A stretch of DNA of 64,000 nucleotides from Conexibacter sp. CPCC 206217 (GCF_030646165.1 NZ_JAUTDO010000014.1:1-64000), one strand, 5' to 3'. Counted from the first letter of the stretch, positions 19,894 through 28,897 are shown. Program-made: numbers and translations. The notes: generated from the sequence alone by a model not told the origin.

Positions 19894-20568
19894 ATGCTGT
19901 GCGCCGTCATGCGCATCAGACCACACCCGGAAGCTGCATATCGTTACGGCGTCGTATTGGTGCTCGCGCTGATCTCCGTCGTCTTCTTCATCGTCACGCC
20001 CGATCGACCTTTGAGCCGCGCGATCGGATTGCTGCTGACGACGTCGATGCTGCTCGTGATCGTGATGACCGCGCGCGGCGATGCGGTGCTGCGCGGCTCG
20101 ACCGCCGCGACGGCAGGGGTCGTCGCGCTCGCGGTCGCGATCGCGGTCGTGTTCGACGCCGTGTCACCGTGGATCGGGTCGGCGCTCGGCGTCGTGCTGA
20201 TCGGCGGCACGCTGTCGGAACTGGTGATCGGGCTGGCGCGGATGCTGCGCACGCAGGGCGTGACGATCAGAGCGGTCTCGGGTGCGCTCGCGGTCTACCT
20301 GCTGTTCGGGCTGCTGATCTCCGAGCTGGTGACGGTCGGCGGGCACATCGGCGGCAACGCGTTCTTCGCGCAGGGAACCGACGGCTCGCAGAGCCAGCAC
20401 GTCTACTTCGCCTTCACGACGATGACGACGACCGGCTACGGCGACCTCACGCCGGCGACCTCCTTCGGCCGCGCGCTCGCGGTCATCGCGATGCTGGTCG
20501 GGCAGATCTACCTCGTCACGGTGATCGCGATGCTCGTCGGCAACCTGCGCCGCCGCAGAGTCGACTGA
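19894..20568 (+). CDS. Two-pore-domain-like (Ion_trans_2) potassium channel
   Basis: 224 residues, six hydrophobic helices, and near the C-terminus a pore loop plus selectivity filter TTTGYGDLTP, the defining K+ channel signature, followed by the last inner helix (LAVIAMLVGQIYLVTVIAMLVG). It has no cytoplasmic RCK/TrkA domain, so gating would be by membrane signals. ATG 19894 is used (19909 is also in frame). It lies between an exporter and an antiporter, in a stretch devoted to cation and drug movement. Confidence 0.85.
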   Translation: MLCAVMRIRPHPEAAYRYGVVLVLALISVVFFIVTPDRPLSRAIGLLLTTSMLLVIVMTARGDAVLRGSTAATAGVVALAVAIAVVFDAVSPWIGSALGVVLIGGTLSELVIGLARMLRTQGVTIRAVSGALAVYLLFGLLISELVTVGGHIGGNAFFAQGTDGSQSQHVYFAFTTMTTTGYGDLTPATSFGRALAVIAMLVGQIYLVTVIAMLVGNLRRRRVD

Positions 20569-20573
20569 GCGGT

Positions 20574-22367
20574 TCACGCAAGCGCCAGCACGACGTCGCC
20601 GGGATGGCGCGCCGGCAGGTCGCCGGCGGCGAACGGGTGCACGGCGAGCGCGCCGTTGCGTCTGCTCTCGCGCACGACGAGGAGTGGGAGGACGGCGGCG
20701 TCCGCCGCGGCGATCTCCACGCGCGCCGCGCCCGCGGGAGGCGTGTCCGTCTCGACCACGCGCACCCGCGCGCCCGCCTCGAACCGCTGCGCCAGCTCCT
20801 GCGCGCTGGCGCCGTCGCCGAACAGCGCGGGTTCGAGCGTGCGGTTGCGGGCGACTATCTCCGGGCGGCCGTCGGCGGCGGGCAGCGCGAACACGCGCGC
20901 GGCGCCCAGCTCGCCGGCCAAGCGCGCGGTCAGCAGTTCGTTGAGCGCGTCGTCGGGCGTCGTCACGAGCACGAGCCCGATCGCCTCGTCGAGCGGGTCG
21001 TCGTCGACGGCGCCGTCGCCCAGCAGCGGGTCGCCGCAGACGACGAGGCCCTCGGCGCGCGCGGCGGCGGCCTCGCCGGCGTCCGGGCTCCACATGCGCA
21101 CGTCGGCGCCCGCCTCGCCCAGCGCCCGCGCGAGCGCGCGCGCCCACGGCGCCGCGCCGACGACGAGCACCCCGGCCGGCTCGCCGTGCGTCAGCCCGAG
21201 CGAGCGCGCGACGAGCGGCGCCAGCACGGCGTAGACGCCGACCGTGCCGGCGATCACGGTGAAGACGATCGGCACGACCTTGTCGGCGCCCGGCGCGCCC
21301 TGCTGCGCCAGCTCCAGCCCGAAGACCGACGCCGTCGAGGCGGCGACGATCCCGCGCGGGGCGAGCGTCGCGACGAACGCGCGCTCGCGCCACGGCAGCC
21401 CGGTGCCGGCCGTCGACAGCAGCACGCCGAGCGGCCGCACGACGATCACCAGCCCGGTGACGACGACGAGCGCCGGCCAGCCGAGGTCGATCACGTCGGT
21501 CAGGTCGACGGTCGCCGACAGCATGATGAACAGCAGCCCGAGCAGGATCGCGCCGAGCGTCTCCTTGAACTCGACGATCCGCTCGATCTCGACGCGCTTC
21601 TGGTTCGCCAGCGCGACGCCCATCGCGATTGCCGCGACGAGGCCGGCGTCCTCGCGCAGCACGTCGGCGGCGGCGAACGCGGCGACGACCGCCATCAACG
21701 TCGCGGCGACCTTCTGGCGGTCGGCCAGCCAGCGCGCCTGCAGCAGCGGCATCAGCAGCAGCGCTCCGGCCGCGCCGCAGCCGAGCCCGACGACCAGCGT
21801 CAACGCGAAGTCGCCCACGCGCAGCGAGATGCCGCCGCCGGAGAAGTCGAGCGCGTCGAACGCGACGACGGCGAAGATCGCGCCGACCGGGTCGACGACG
21901 ATCCCCTCCCACTTGAGGACCGAGCGGACCGAGCCGATCGGCCGGATGAAGTCGAGCATCGGCAGCACGACGGTCGGGCCGGAGACGATCACGATCGCAC
22001 CGATCAGGATGGCGATCGCGTGCGGCACGTCGAGCAGCACGTCGACGAGCAGCGCGGCGCCGACCCAGGTGACCAGCGCGCCGATCGAGACGAGCCGCGC
22101 GACGACGGAGCGGACCGGGCCGGCCAGCTCCTCGCGCCGCAGCCCGAGCGCGCCCTCGAAGAGGATGATCCCGACGGCGATCGAGATCGCGTCGGTGAAG
22201 GCCGGCCCCAGCAGCGCCTCGGGGTCGACGAGGTTCAGTACGTCGCCGGCGAGCACGCCGACGACCAGCAGCGGGACGATCGCGGGGATGACGAGGCGCG
22301 CAGCCAGCAGCTGCGCGCCGACGGCCAGCACGACGACGAGCGCCAGGCCGACCAGCTCGTCATCCAT
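20574..22367 (-). CDS. CPA-type Na+(K+)/H+ antiporter with C-terminal nucleotide-binding-like domain
   Basis: 597 residues. The first ~390 form a cation:proton antiporter of about 12 helices with the family motifs GIILFEGALGL, IVSGPTVVLPML and VVDPVGAIFAV (the Asp-Pro ion-binding region). The remaining ~200 residues are soluble: an Rossmann-like unit GVLVVGAAPWARALARALGEAGADV resembles a TrkA-N domain, then a TrkA-C-like stretch (RVRVVETDTPP). The soluble part probably senses nucleotides to gate transport. The stop is six bases from the convergent channel gene. Confidence 0.87.
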   Translation of the reverse strand: MDDELVGLALVVVLAVGAQLLAARLVIPAIVPLLVVGVLAGDVLNLVDPEALLGPAFTDAISIAVGIILFEGALGLRREELAGPVRSVVARLVSIGALVTWVGAALLVDVLLDVPHAIAILIGAIVIVSGPTVVLPMLDFIRPIGSVRSVLKWEGIVVDPVGAIFAVVAFDALDFSGGGISLRVGDFALTLVVGLGCGAAGALLLMPLLQARWLADRQKVAATLMAVVAAFAAADVLREDAGLVAAIAMGVALANQKRVEIERIVEFKETLGAILLGLLFIMLSATVDLTDVIDLGWPALVVVTGLVIVVRPLGVLLSTAGTGLPWRERAFVATLAPRGIVAASTASVFGLELAQQGAPGADKVVPIVFTVIAGTVGVYAVLAPLVARSLGLTHGEPAGVLVVGAAPWARALARALGEAGADVRMWSPDAGEAAAARAEGLVVCGDPLLGDGAVDDDPLDEAIGLVLVTTPDDALNELLTARLAGELGAARVFALPAADGRPEIVARNRTLEPALFGDGASAQELAQRFEAGARVRVVETDTPPAGAARVEIAAADAAVLPLLVVRESRRNGALAVHPFAAGDLPARHPGDVVLALA

Positions 22368-22388
22368 GGTGCGATTCCGTGAAGCGGC

Positions 22389-22880
22389 TTACGCCTCTTC
22401 GGCGAAGGTCTCGCGGAGTCTGGCCTCGTCCTCGTTGGAGAGATTCGTGTAGAGCAGCTCGGCGTTGGAGAGGTCGAACTCGGCCTCGACCTTGTCGAGC
22501 ACGGCGTCCGACGTCAGCAGGAACAGCGCCGACGTGCCCGGCGTGATTCTGTCGCGCGCCTGCGCGATGAATCTGTCGTCGATGCCGACGTCCGTCAGCG
22601 AGCCGGCGATCGCGCCCGCGGCGGCGCCGACGGCGAGGCCGAGCAGCGGGATGAAGAAGATCAGGCCGAACAGCAGGCCCCAGAAGGCGCCGCCCATCGC
22701 GCCCGCGCCGGCGAGGTTGTTCAGCTGGCGGGTCTTCGGCTTCTTCTTGCCCTCCTCCCAGCTGACGATCGCGGCGTCATGGATCTTGATCAGGCCCTGC
22801 TTCTGCAGCTGCTCGAGCTTCTCGATCGACTGCTCGGCACCGGCGGGGTCGTTGATCTTCCACACTGTCAGCGTCGCCAT
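22389..22880 (-). CDS. DUF1269-type protein
   Basis: 163 residues: an alpha/beta N-terminus (LTVWKINDPAGAEQSIEKLEQL, KIHDAAIVSW), a Lys-rich turn, a glycine-rich hydrophobic hairpin (GAMGGAFWGLLFGLIFFIPLLGLAVGAAAGAIAGSL), and a C-terminal region with SALFLLTSDAV. This is a close relative in layout of the 12434 gene, with longer membrane helices. It is preceded by a recognisable promoter (see 22931-22959) and is divergent from a TetR gene. Confidence 0.8.
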   Translation of the reverse strand: MATLTVWKINDPAGAEQSIEKLEQLQKQGLIKIHDAAIVSWEEGKKKPKTRQLNNLAGAGAMGGAFWGLLFGLIFFIPLLGLAVGAAAGAIAGSLTDVGIDDRFIAQARDRITPGTSALFLLTSDAVLDKVEAEFDLSNAELLYTNLSNEDEARLRETFAEEA

Positions 22881-22930
22881 CTGTGGTCCTTTCGGGAGGG
22901 GGAAGCGCCGTTCGCGCTCCTGCCCGGCGG

Positions 22931-22959
22931 ACGCTACGGACTCGTTGTCGCCAGGTCAA
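22931..22959 (-). promoter_or_regulatory. Sigma-70-like promoter of the DUF1269 gene
   Basis: On the minus strand TTGACC (22959-22954) and TAGCGT (22936-22931) are separated by 17 bases, a good -35/-10 pair, about 50 bases before the DUF1269 start codon. Confidence 0.5.
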
Positions 22960-22975
22960 TAAGCCGACTCTCGAA

Positions 22976-22991
22976 CTCCACAAGTGTGGAG
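22976..22991. promoter_or_regulatory. Candidate TetR operator
   Basis: Perfect inverted repeat CTCCACA-AG-TGTGGAG (7-2-7) in the gap between the divergent DUF1269 and TetR genes, just upstream of the DUF1269 -35 box. Size, symmetry and position fit an operator for the adjacent TetR protein, which would then control itself and the DUF1269 gene. Binding is inference. Confidence 0.5.
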
Positions 22992-23039
22992 CTTTCCGTG
23001 CGGGGAACTGGCGCGCATGCACGGGGTAGGGTGGGACTG

Positions 23040-23660
23040 GTGAGAACGGACCCTCCCCGCTGGAGCCGCCTCGATCCCGACGCCCGTCGCGGCGAGATCG
23101 TCGCCGCCGCCAGACGTCTCTTCACGACGCGCCCGTTCGCGTCCGTCTCGATCACGGCGATCGCAGAGGAGGCGGGCGTCTCGCGCGCGCTCGTGACGCA
23201 CTACTTCGGCGGCAAGCGCGAACTGTTCCTCGCCGTCCTGCAGCAGTTCGGCGAGCTCGGCAGCATCGTCCCGCGGACCGACCTGAGACTGCCGATCGAG
23301 GAGGTCGTCGCGCGCAACGTCGTCGCCTGGCTCGACTTCATGGAGGCCAACCAGGAGATCGCCTACGCGATCGCGTCGCTGACCTCGATCGACCGCGACC
23401 CCGCCGTCGCCGCGGTCGTCGACGACATGCGCGACAGAATCGTCGACCGCATGCTCGTCAACCACTTCGGCGCGACCGACGTGCCGCCGCACGTGCGCTT
23501 CGTGCTGCGTGCCTACACCGGCTTCGCGCAGGTCGCGGTCGCCGACTGGCTGTCTGGCAGACGCGCGACGCGCGAGCAGGTCCGCGTGCTGATGACGCGC
23601 GGGCTGCTGACGATCGTGCGCGAGGTGCTGCCGGCGGTCGGCGAGGCGAGATCAGATTGA
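23040..23660 (+). CDS. TetR-family transcriptional regulator
   Basis: About 206 residues. N-terminal TetR HTH: RRGEIVAAARRLFTTRPFASVSITAIAEEAGVSRALVTHYFGGKRELFLAVL. The C-terminal half is an unassigned helical ligand/dimer domain. The GTG at 23040 (after GGGTGGGAC) is used; a GTG three codons earlier is also in frame. Divergent from the DUF1269 gene across the palindrome at 22976-22991, its probable site. Confidence 0.85.
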   Translation: MRTDPPRWSRLDPDARRGEIVAAARRLFTTRPFASVSITAIAEEAGVSRALVTHYFGGKRELFLAVLQQFGELGSIVPRTDLRLPIEEVVARNVVAWLDFMEANQEIAYAIASLTSIDRDPAVAAVVDDMRDRIVDRMLVNHFGATDVPPHVRFVLRAYTGFAQVAVADWLSGRRATREQVRVLMTRGLLTIVREVLPAVGEARSD

Positions 23661-23763
23661 GCGGGGCAACGGTCGCGCGCCCGGAATTCGCCGGACCAGG
23701 CGCACGACCGCGACCCGCACACCACCGTCGCGCGCGATCGCTCCGCTCCCCCCTCCGACTTGT

Positions 23764-24225
23764 TCAGGCGTTCAGCCCGATCGCCTCGAGGTCGAGCGGG
23801 TGGACCCACGACTCGGCCAGCATCTGACCGCCGAGGCCCTGCAGCTTCTCCCGCAGCGGGATCGCCCAGCGGTGCTCCAGCAGCGCGATCGCGGCCGCCG
23901 TTCCGGGCGGGATCGCGTCGGCGACGAACCAGATGTCCTCGTCGTCGGCCTCGATCTGCTCCGCGTGGCTGGGCAGGCCGGCGTCCGCCTCGGCCTGCAG
24001 GCCGGTCAGCGCGCTCAGCAGCTTGCCCAGCTCCGCGTCGCCGTCGGCCGCAGCCTGCACCTCCAGCAGCTGCACGGTGCCGTCATGCGCCTTGCGCACG
24101 GCCAGCACGTCGACGAGCCGCACGATGTCCTGCTCGGCGAGCCGCTGCAGCTCCGCCAGCAGCTCGCCTCTCGGCTCGCCGCCGTCGAAGCCGAAGACGA
24201 CGAGCTGCATCGGTCCCAAAGTCAT
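23764..24225 (-). CDS. DUF6325-like small protein
   Basis: 153 residues starting MTLGPMQLVVFGFDG. The first half is an alpha/beta unit (GELLAELQRLAEQDIVRLVDVLAVRK, GTVQLLEVQA); the second has an acidic stretch (IEADDEDIWFVADAIPPGTAAAIALLEHRWAIPL) and ends HPLDLEAIGLNA. This matches actinobacterial proteins of the DUF1269/DUF6325 type, whose function is unknown. It is followed upstream by a SHOCT gene 14 bases away, a pairing often seen in actinobacteria, so the two form an operon. Confidence 0.7.
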   Translation of the reverse strand: MTLGPMQLVVFGFDGGEPRGELLAELQRLAEQDIVRLVDVLAVRKAHDGTVQLLEVQAAADGDAELGKLLSALTGLQAEADAGLPSHAEQIEADDEDIWFVADAIPPGTAAAIALLEHRWAIPLREKLQGLGGQMLAESWVHPLDLEAIGLNA

Positions 24226-24239
24226 CTCTCGTGATCCTC

Positions 24240-24548
24240 TCAGGCGCCCTGGAGCACTTTCGCCTTGGCCGCGTCGAACTCGGCCTGAGTGAGCGCGCCG
24301 GCGTCGAGCAGCCCCTTCAACTCGTTCAGCTTCGTGACGAGGTCCCCGCCCGCGGGCGCCGCTGCGGGCGCGGGCGCGGCGACGGGCGCCGGCGCCGCAG
24401 GAGCGGCCTGCTGCTGCTCCAGCTGCTCCAACCGCTGCTCCTGGTCGGACTCGCGGTAGCTCGATCTCGCGGCGCGCTTGCCGGCCATGTAGCCGGCACC
24501 GCCCATCATCGCGGCCCGCATCAGCGGTCGCCGCCGGGGCACAAACAT
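24240..24548 (-). CDS. SHOCT-domain protein
   Basis: 102 residues. An N-terminal basic/Met-Gly-rich stretch (LMRAAMMGGAGYMAGKRAARSS), a Gln/Ala/Pro linker, and a C-terminal SHOCT domain (VTKLNELKGLLDAGALTQAEFDAAKAKVL), a short helical oligomerisation module. First gene of the two-gene unit with the DUF6325-like gene. Likely an adaptor at the membrane; function unknown. Confidence 0.82.
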   Translation of the reverse strand: MFVPRRRPLMRAAMMGGAGYMAGKRAARSSYRESDQEQRLEQLEQQQAAPAAPAPVAAPAPAAAPAGGDLVTKLNELKGLLDAGALTQAEFDAAKAKVLQGA

Positions 24549-24614
24549 GGCACTCTCCGTTCGTGAAATTGGCGATGCGCAAATTATCCACCGCGAACCT
24601 ACCGGGGTTCAACC

Positions 24615-25751
24615 GTGCCCACCACGACGCCCACCACTCCAGATAGCGTTGCGCCCATGCCGCTTCGCAGCCGCATCCTGATCGGGCTCGCAGGCGTCCT
24701 GACCGTGCTCGCGCTGCTGGGCGCATGGGCCGACCGTCAGCTGCTGAACACCGACGACTGGACCAGCACCAGCGCCGCGCTGCTGCGCGAGGACTCGATC
24801 CGCAATCCGGTCGCCGACGCGATCGCGGCGCAGGTCGCCGACGGCTCGCGCGCGACCGACCTGCTGCAGGAGGTGCTGCCGCCGCGGCTGCAGCCGCTGG
24901 CGCCGCAGGCCGGGGCGCTCGTGCGCGAGGCCGCGCAGCGGGCGACCCAGCGGCTGCTCGACACGCCGAAGGTGCAGCAGCTGTGGGTCGACGCCAACCG
25001 CATCACGCACCGGCAGTTCGTGAGACTGGTCGACGGCGACGGCACCGTCGTCAACGGCACCGGCGTCGTGCTGGACCTGCGCCCGCTCGCGGTCCAGGTC
25101 GCGCAGCAGGCCGGTTTCAGCGGCGACCGGCTGGAGCGGCTGCCGCAGCCGGCGGGGCGGATCGTGCTGGTGAGACCGAAGCAGCTCGACACGCTGCGCA
25201 AGCTCGGCGACGTGCTCGGCACGCTCGCGTGGCTGCCGGGCGTGCTGGCGCTGCTGCTGTACGCGGCGGCGATCTGGTGGGCGCCGAGAGCGCGGCGGCG
25301 CGCCGTGCTCGGCACCGCCGTGGCGCTCTTCACAGCCGGCCTGATCGTGCTCGTCGCGCGGCGGATCGGCGGCCACGTGCTGGTCGACGCGGTCGCCGCC
25401 GACGGACCGTACGTCCCGACGGCGCAGGCGATCTGGCGGATCGTGACCTCGCTGCTGGCGGAGCTGGCGGTGGTTACGATCGTCGTCGGCGCCGTCGGCG
25501 GGTTCGGCGCCTGGCTCGCCGGCCCCGGCCCGCGCGCCAGCTGGCTGCGAGCGAAGACAGCTCCCGCGCTGGCGGTCCCCTTGAGCGGTGCGCTCGGCGG
25601 CGCCGCGCTGATCTACCTCGTGCTGCTCGCCTGGGGCCCGCTGACGGTCCTGCGGCGCCCGCTGCCGATCGTCGTGTTCGGCGTGCTGCTGCTGGCGGGC
25701 GTGTGGCTGCTGCGGGAGCAGATCGTGCGGGAGCAGGAGGACGCCGCGTGA
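24615..25751 (+). CDS. Membrane protein of unknown function, first gene of a HerA-like operon
   Basis: 378 residues, not recognised. One N-terminal helix (ILIGLAGVLTVLALLGAWADRQL), a ~170-residue extracytoplasmic domain beginning LNTDDWTSTSAALLREDSIRNPVADAIA, then four helices in the C-terminal half. The NTDDW / IRNPVADAIA pattern is common in actinobacterial membrane proteins of unknown role. Start GTG 24615 (ATG 24657 is an alternative). Its stop overlaps the next gene's GTG start by four bases (GTGA), so it is coupled to the ATPase. Confidence 0.7.
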   Translation: MPTTTPTTPDSVAPMPLRSRILIGLAGVLTVLALLGAWADRQLLNTDDWTSTSAALLREDSIRNPVADAIAAQVADGSRATDLLQEVLPPRLQPLAPQAGALVREAAQRATQRLLDTPKVQQLWVDANRITHRQFVRLVDGDGTVVNGTGVVLDLRPLAVQVAQQAGFSGDRLERLPQPAGRIVLVRPKQLDTLRKLGDVLGTLAWLPGVLALLLYAAAIWWAPRARRRAVLGTAVALFTAGLIVLVARRIGGHVLVDAVAADGPYVPTAQAIWRIVTSLLAELAVVTIVVGAVGGFGAWLAGPGPRASWLRAKTAPALAVPLSGALGGAALIYLVLLAWGPLTVLRRPLPIVVFGVLLLAGVWLLREQIVREQEDAA

Positions 25752-27250
25752 GCGCGATGGATGCGCTGCCGCAGCGGATGTCCGCGTACCGCGCGCTGCG
25801 CGAGCAGGTCGAGCGGGCGCTGCTGCCGCTCGCCAGCTCGCTCGACGGGCGCAGATTCTCGCTGCAGGCGTCGCTGCACGACCTGCAGCTGCGGCCGGGC
25901 GGCTACGTGACGCTGCGCGACGACGCCGGGCACGAGCGGCTCGGGCAGCTGGAGTCGCTGGAGCTGGTGCGCGAGGAGGCCGCGAACCTCGCGCTGCCGA
26001 GCGCACAGGACGACGTCCCGAGCATCTCGACGCGGCTGATCGTGCGCTGCGCGCGTGGCGAGGGGCGGCTCGTCGACGACGATCCGACCGCCTTCCACGA
26101 CTACCTCGCAAGCCCGGCCGACCCGCGCAGGGTCGCCGCCTGGCTGGCCGCGCGCGGCGCCCGCGCGCCGCTGCCGATCGGCGAGCTGGCACGCGCCGAC
26201 GGGGTCCCGTACGCGATCGACGCGCGCGGCTTCGACCGCCACACGTTCTTCTGCGGCCAGTCCGGCTCCGGCAAGACGTACTCGCTCGGCGTCGTGCTGG
26301 AGCAGCTGCTGATCAACACCGAGCTGCGCGTGATCGTGCTCGACCCCAACTCCGACTTCGTGCGGCTGCGCGAGGCACATCCGCGCGCGGACCCGGGCGT
26401 CGCGCAGACGTGGGCGAGCGCGGCGGCGCGGATCGCGGTGCATGCGGCGACGGTCCCCACCCACCCGCTCGACGAGCCGCTGCGCCTGCGCTTCCCCGAG
26501 CTGAGCCCGGCCGCCCACGCGGCGCTGCTGCGACTGGACCCGATCGACGACCGCGAGGAGTACTCCGACCTCGCGCAATTGCTGCGCGAGCGCCCCGGCG
26601 ACGTCGAGGCGCTCGGGCGCGCGCTCGCGGGCGAAGGCAGACGGCTGGCGACCCGCGCCCGCAACCTCGGCGTCGACCGCTTCGCCGTGTGGGCGCGCGA
26701 GCGGCCCGGCTCGCTGCTGGACGCGCTCGACCGCGACGACTGGCGCTGCCTCGTCGTCGACCTCGGCTCGCTGCCGGAGCCGGCCGAGCAGGCGCTCGTC
26801 AGCGGCGCGCTGCTGGAAGGGCTGTGGGCGCGCCGCCAGCAGCGCAGACCGGTGCTCGTCGTGATCGACGAGGCGCACAACGTCTGCCCAGCCGCGCCGG
26901 AGAACCCGCTGACCGCGCTGGCGACCGACGCCGCCGTGCGAATCGCGGCGGAGGGGCGCAAGTTCGGGATCTACCTGCTGGTCTCCACCCAGCGGCCCCA
27001 GAAGGTCCACCCGAACGTCGTCTCGCAATGTGACAACCTCGTGCTGATGCGACTGAACTCGGCTGCGGACGCGGCCCATGCGGCCAGCGTCTTCTCGTTC
27101 GTGCCGCCGGCGCTGATCGAGCAGGCGACCGGCTTCGGGCTCGGCGAGAGCCTCGTCGCCGGCCGCATCTCGCCGCACCCCGCGTTCGTGCGCTTCGGTG
27201 CCCGCGTCGCGCAGGAGGGCGGCGCGGACGTTCCCTCAGACTGGGCATGA
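25748..27250 (+). CDS. HerA/VirB4-like DUF87 ATPase
   Basis: 500 residues. About 150 N-terminal residues (a beta-barrel-like HAS-type domain) precede a RecA-like ATPase with Walker A GQSGSGKTYSLG, Walker B VLVVIDEAHN, and the late LLVSTQRPQKVHPNVVSQCDNLVLMRL motif typical of HerA and VirB4/FtsK-type motors. HerA relatives translocate DNA or form ring-shaped motors with a nuclease partner; no nuclease is next to it here. Start GTG 25748 has GGAGG seven bases upstream and overlaps the membrane-protein stop. Its own stop overlaps the next ATG. Cargo is unknown. Confidence 0.85.
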   Translation: MSAMDALPQRMSAYRALREQVERALLPLASSLDGRRFSLQASLHDLQLRPGGYVTLRDDAGHERLGQLESLELVREEAANLALPSAQDDVPSISTRLIVRCARGEGRLVDDDPTAFHDYLASPADPRRVAAWLAARGARAPLPIGELARADGVPYAIDARGFDRHTFFCGQSGSGKTYSLGVVLEQLLINTELRVIVLDPNSDFVRLREAHPRADPGVAQTWASAAARIAVHAATVPTHPLDEPLRLRFPELSPAAHAALLRLDPIDDREEYSDLAQLLRERPGDVEALGRALAGEGRRLATRARNLGVDRFAVWARERPGSLLDALDRDDWRCLVVDLGSLPEPAEQALVSGALLEGLWARRQQRRPVLVVIDEAHNVCPAAPENPLTALATDAAVRIAAEGRKFGIYLLVSTQRPQKVHPNVVSQCDNLVLMRLNSAADAAHAASVFSFVPPALIEQATGFGLGESLVAGRISPHPAFVRFGARVAQEGGADVPSDWA

Positions 27251-28149
27251 GCACGAGTCCCAGGGACCCGTTCGCCTGGCTCAGCAGACCGATCGCGGGC
27301 CGCACCGTGCCGGCGCGCGCGGTCGAGCTGCTGCGCGCCTGCGCCGATCGCGTGATCCGGATCCAGTTCGTCGACCGCGCCGTCGCGCTCGGCTCGCTCG
27401 CGTTCACCGCGCTGGTGCCCCTGCTGGTGATCGTCAACGCCTACATGCCCGGTGCCGACGGCATCGGCGAGACGCTGATCGAGCGCTTCAAGCTGTCCGG
27501 CTCGACCGCCGACCTCGTCAACCAGGTGTTCGCCGAGCCGGAGACCTCGCGCGGCGCGATCTCGGTCTTCGGCGTCCTGCTGCTGTTCGGGTCGGCGTTG
27601 TCGTTCACGCGCGCGCTGCAACGGCTCTACGAGCTGGCCTGGCGGCTGGACGCGCGCGGCTGGCTCGGCACCGTCGCGGGCCTCAGGTGGCTGGCCGGAG
27701 TCGTCGTCTGGGCGACCTTGGTCGGGTCGGTGCGCCAGTGGCTGCTGGACGAGACCGGGCCGGTCGCGTCGCTGGTGATAATCCTCTCGACGGGCGCCGC
27801 GCTGTGGCTGTTCACGCCGTGGGTGCTGCTGGCCAGACGCATCGAGTGGCACAGACTGATCCCGACCGCGCTGCTGACGTCGGTCGGGATGACCGCGCTG
27901 TCGGTCGGCTCGATCGTCTACATGCCCGAGGCGATCGCCTCCTCGGCCGACCGCTACGGCTCGATCGGGATCGCGATCGCGCTCGTCTCGTGGCTGGTCG
28001 GGACCGGCTTCGTGCTCGTGCTCTGCGCGGCCGTCGGGGCGGTCCTCGGCGGTGAGACCGACACCGCCCCGACGGACGCGCAGACCGCTACGGCTGGGCC
28101 GGCGCCGGCAGTTGGATCAGCGAGACCGCCGCTCCGACAGGATCGTTGA
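27247..28149 (+). CDS. YihY/BrkB-family membrane protein
   Basis: 300 residues, with six helices in the pattern of the YihY/virulence-factor BrkB family (VDRAVALGSLAFTALVPLLVIV, ISVFGVLLLFGSALSFTRALQRLYELAW, TGAALWLFTPWVLL, IAIALVSWLVGTGFVL) and a hydrophilic C-terminal tail. The family is a conserved inner-membrane protein of unsettled function. ATG 27247 overlaps the ATPase stop by four bases, so the three genes are translationally coupled. The end overlaps the convergent VOC gene by 62 bases. Confidence 0.8.
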   Translation: MSTSPRDPFAWLSRPIAGRTVPARAVELLRACADRVIRIQFVDRAVALGSLAFTALVPLLVIVNAYMPGADGIGETLIERFKLSGSTADLVNQVFAEPETSRGAISVFGVLLLFGSALSFTRALQRLYELAWRLDARGWLGTVAGLRWLAGVVVWATLVGSVRQWLLDETGPVASLVIILSTGAALWLFTPWVLLARRIEWHRLIPTALLTSVGMTALSVGSIVYMPEAIASSADRYGSIGIAIALVSWLVGTGFVLVLCAAVGAVLGGETDTAPTDAQTATAGPAPAVGSARPPLRQDR

Positions 28150-28897
28150 GAACCGCGATCCGGCCGGCGGGCGTGTCGAACGGCGCGACCGCGACGAGCC
28201 CGCCGAGCGTCGTCGCCAGCTGCGTGCTCGCGTCGAGGTCGGAGACCGCGAAGTAGGTCATCCAGTGCGCCGGCAGGTCGCTCGGCCAGAGGTCGCCGTC
28301 CATCGGCATCAGGCCGCCGATCGCGCTCTGCGGATCGGGCTCGCCGTCGCCCGCGAGATGCCATGTGAAGTAGCGCCCGGCGGGCATCTCCAGCGCAGCG
28401 CTGCGCCAGCCGAAGACGGCCGCGTAGAACGGCAGCGACGTGTCGACGGCGCGGGTCGTCAGCTCGTTCCAGGCGAGCGCGCCCGGCTCGTTCACGATCC
28501 CGGCGCCGCGGTGTCTGTTCGCCTGCCAGACCGAGAAGACCGCGCCGCCGGGATCCTGCACGACGGCCATCCGCCCCGCGTCGAAGACGTCGAACGGCGG
28601 CGCCAGCACGTTGCCGCCGGCGGCGCTCGCGCGCTCGGCGGCCGCGTCGGCGTCGTCGACCGCGACGTAGGTGTTCCAGGCCGGCGGCGCGCCCTCCAGG
28701 CCCTGTGAGCTGATCGCGGCGACGTCGCGCTCGCGCAGGCGGGCGATCAGGTAGCTGGCGGTCGCCTCCGGGGGCATCGTCTCCTCGGTCGTCCAGCCGA
28801 GCAGTTCGCTGTAGAAGACCGCGGCGCTCGCTGGACTCTCGGACGCATGGTCGACCCAGCACGGCACACCGTGCTCGTAGCTGTCCCGTTCGCTCAT
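28088..28897 (-). CDS. Two-domain VOC (glyoxalase/bleomycin-resistance fold) protein
   Basis: 269 residues with two tandem VOC domains: residues about 10-130 (CWVDHASESPASAAVFYSELLGWTTE, ending VVQDPGGAVFSVWQA) and about 145-265 (FYAAVFGWRS, ending VLNDPVGAAVSLIQL). This resembles CFP32/hydroxylase-like VOC proteins of actinobacteria. The fold binds metal and small molecules; no substrate is assignable. Upstream sequence to 29075 (178 bases) holds no further gene. Confidence 0.85.
   Translation of the reverse strand: MSERDSYEHGVPCWVDHASESPASAAVFYSELLGWTTEETMPPEATASYLIARLRERDVAAISSQGLEGAPPAWNTYVAVDDADAAAERASAAGGNVLAPPFDVFDAGRMAVVQDPGGAVFSVWQANRHRGAGIVNEPGALAWNELTTRAVDTSLPFYAAVFGWRSAALEMPAGRYFTWHLAGDGEPDPQSAIGGLMPMDGDLWPSDLPAHWMTYFAVSDLDASTQLATTLGGLVAVAPFDTPAGRIAVLNDPVGAAVSLIQLPAPAQP

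Noticed and set aside
19677-22382. 901-residue plus-strand frame
   Set aside because: Arg/Asp-rich shadow antisense to the antiporter and MFS genes, and it covers the K+ channel gene in another frame.
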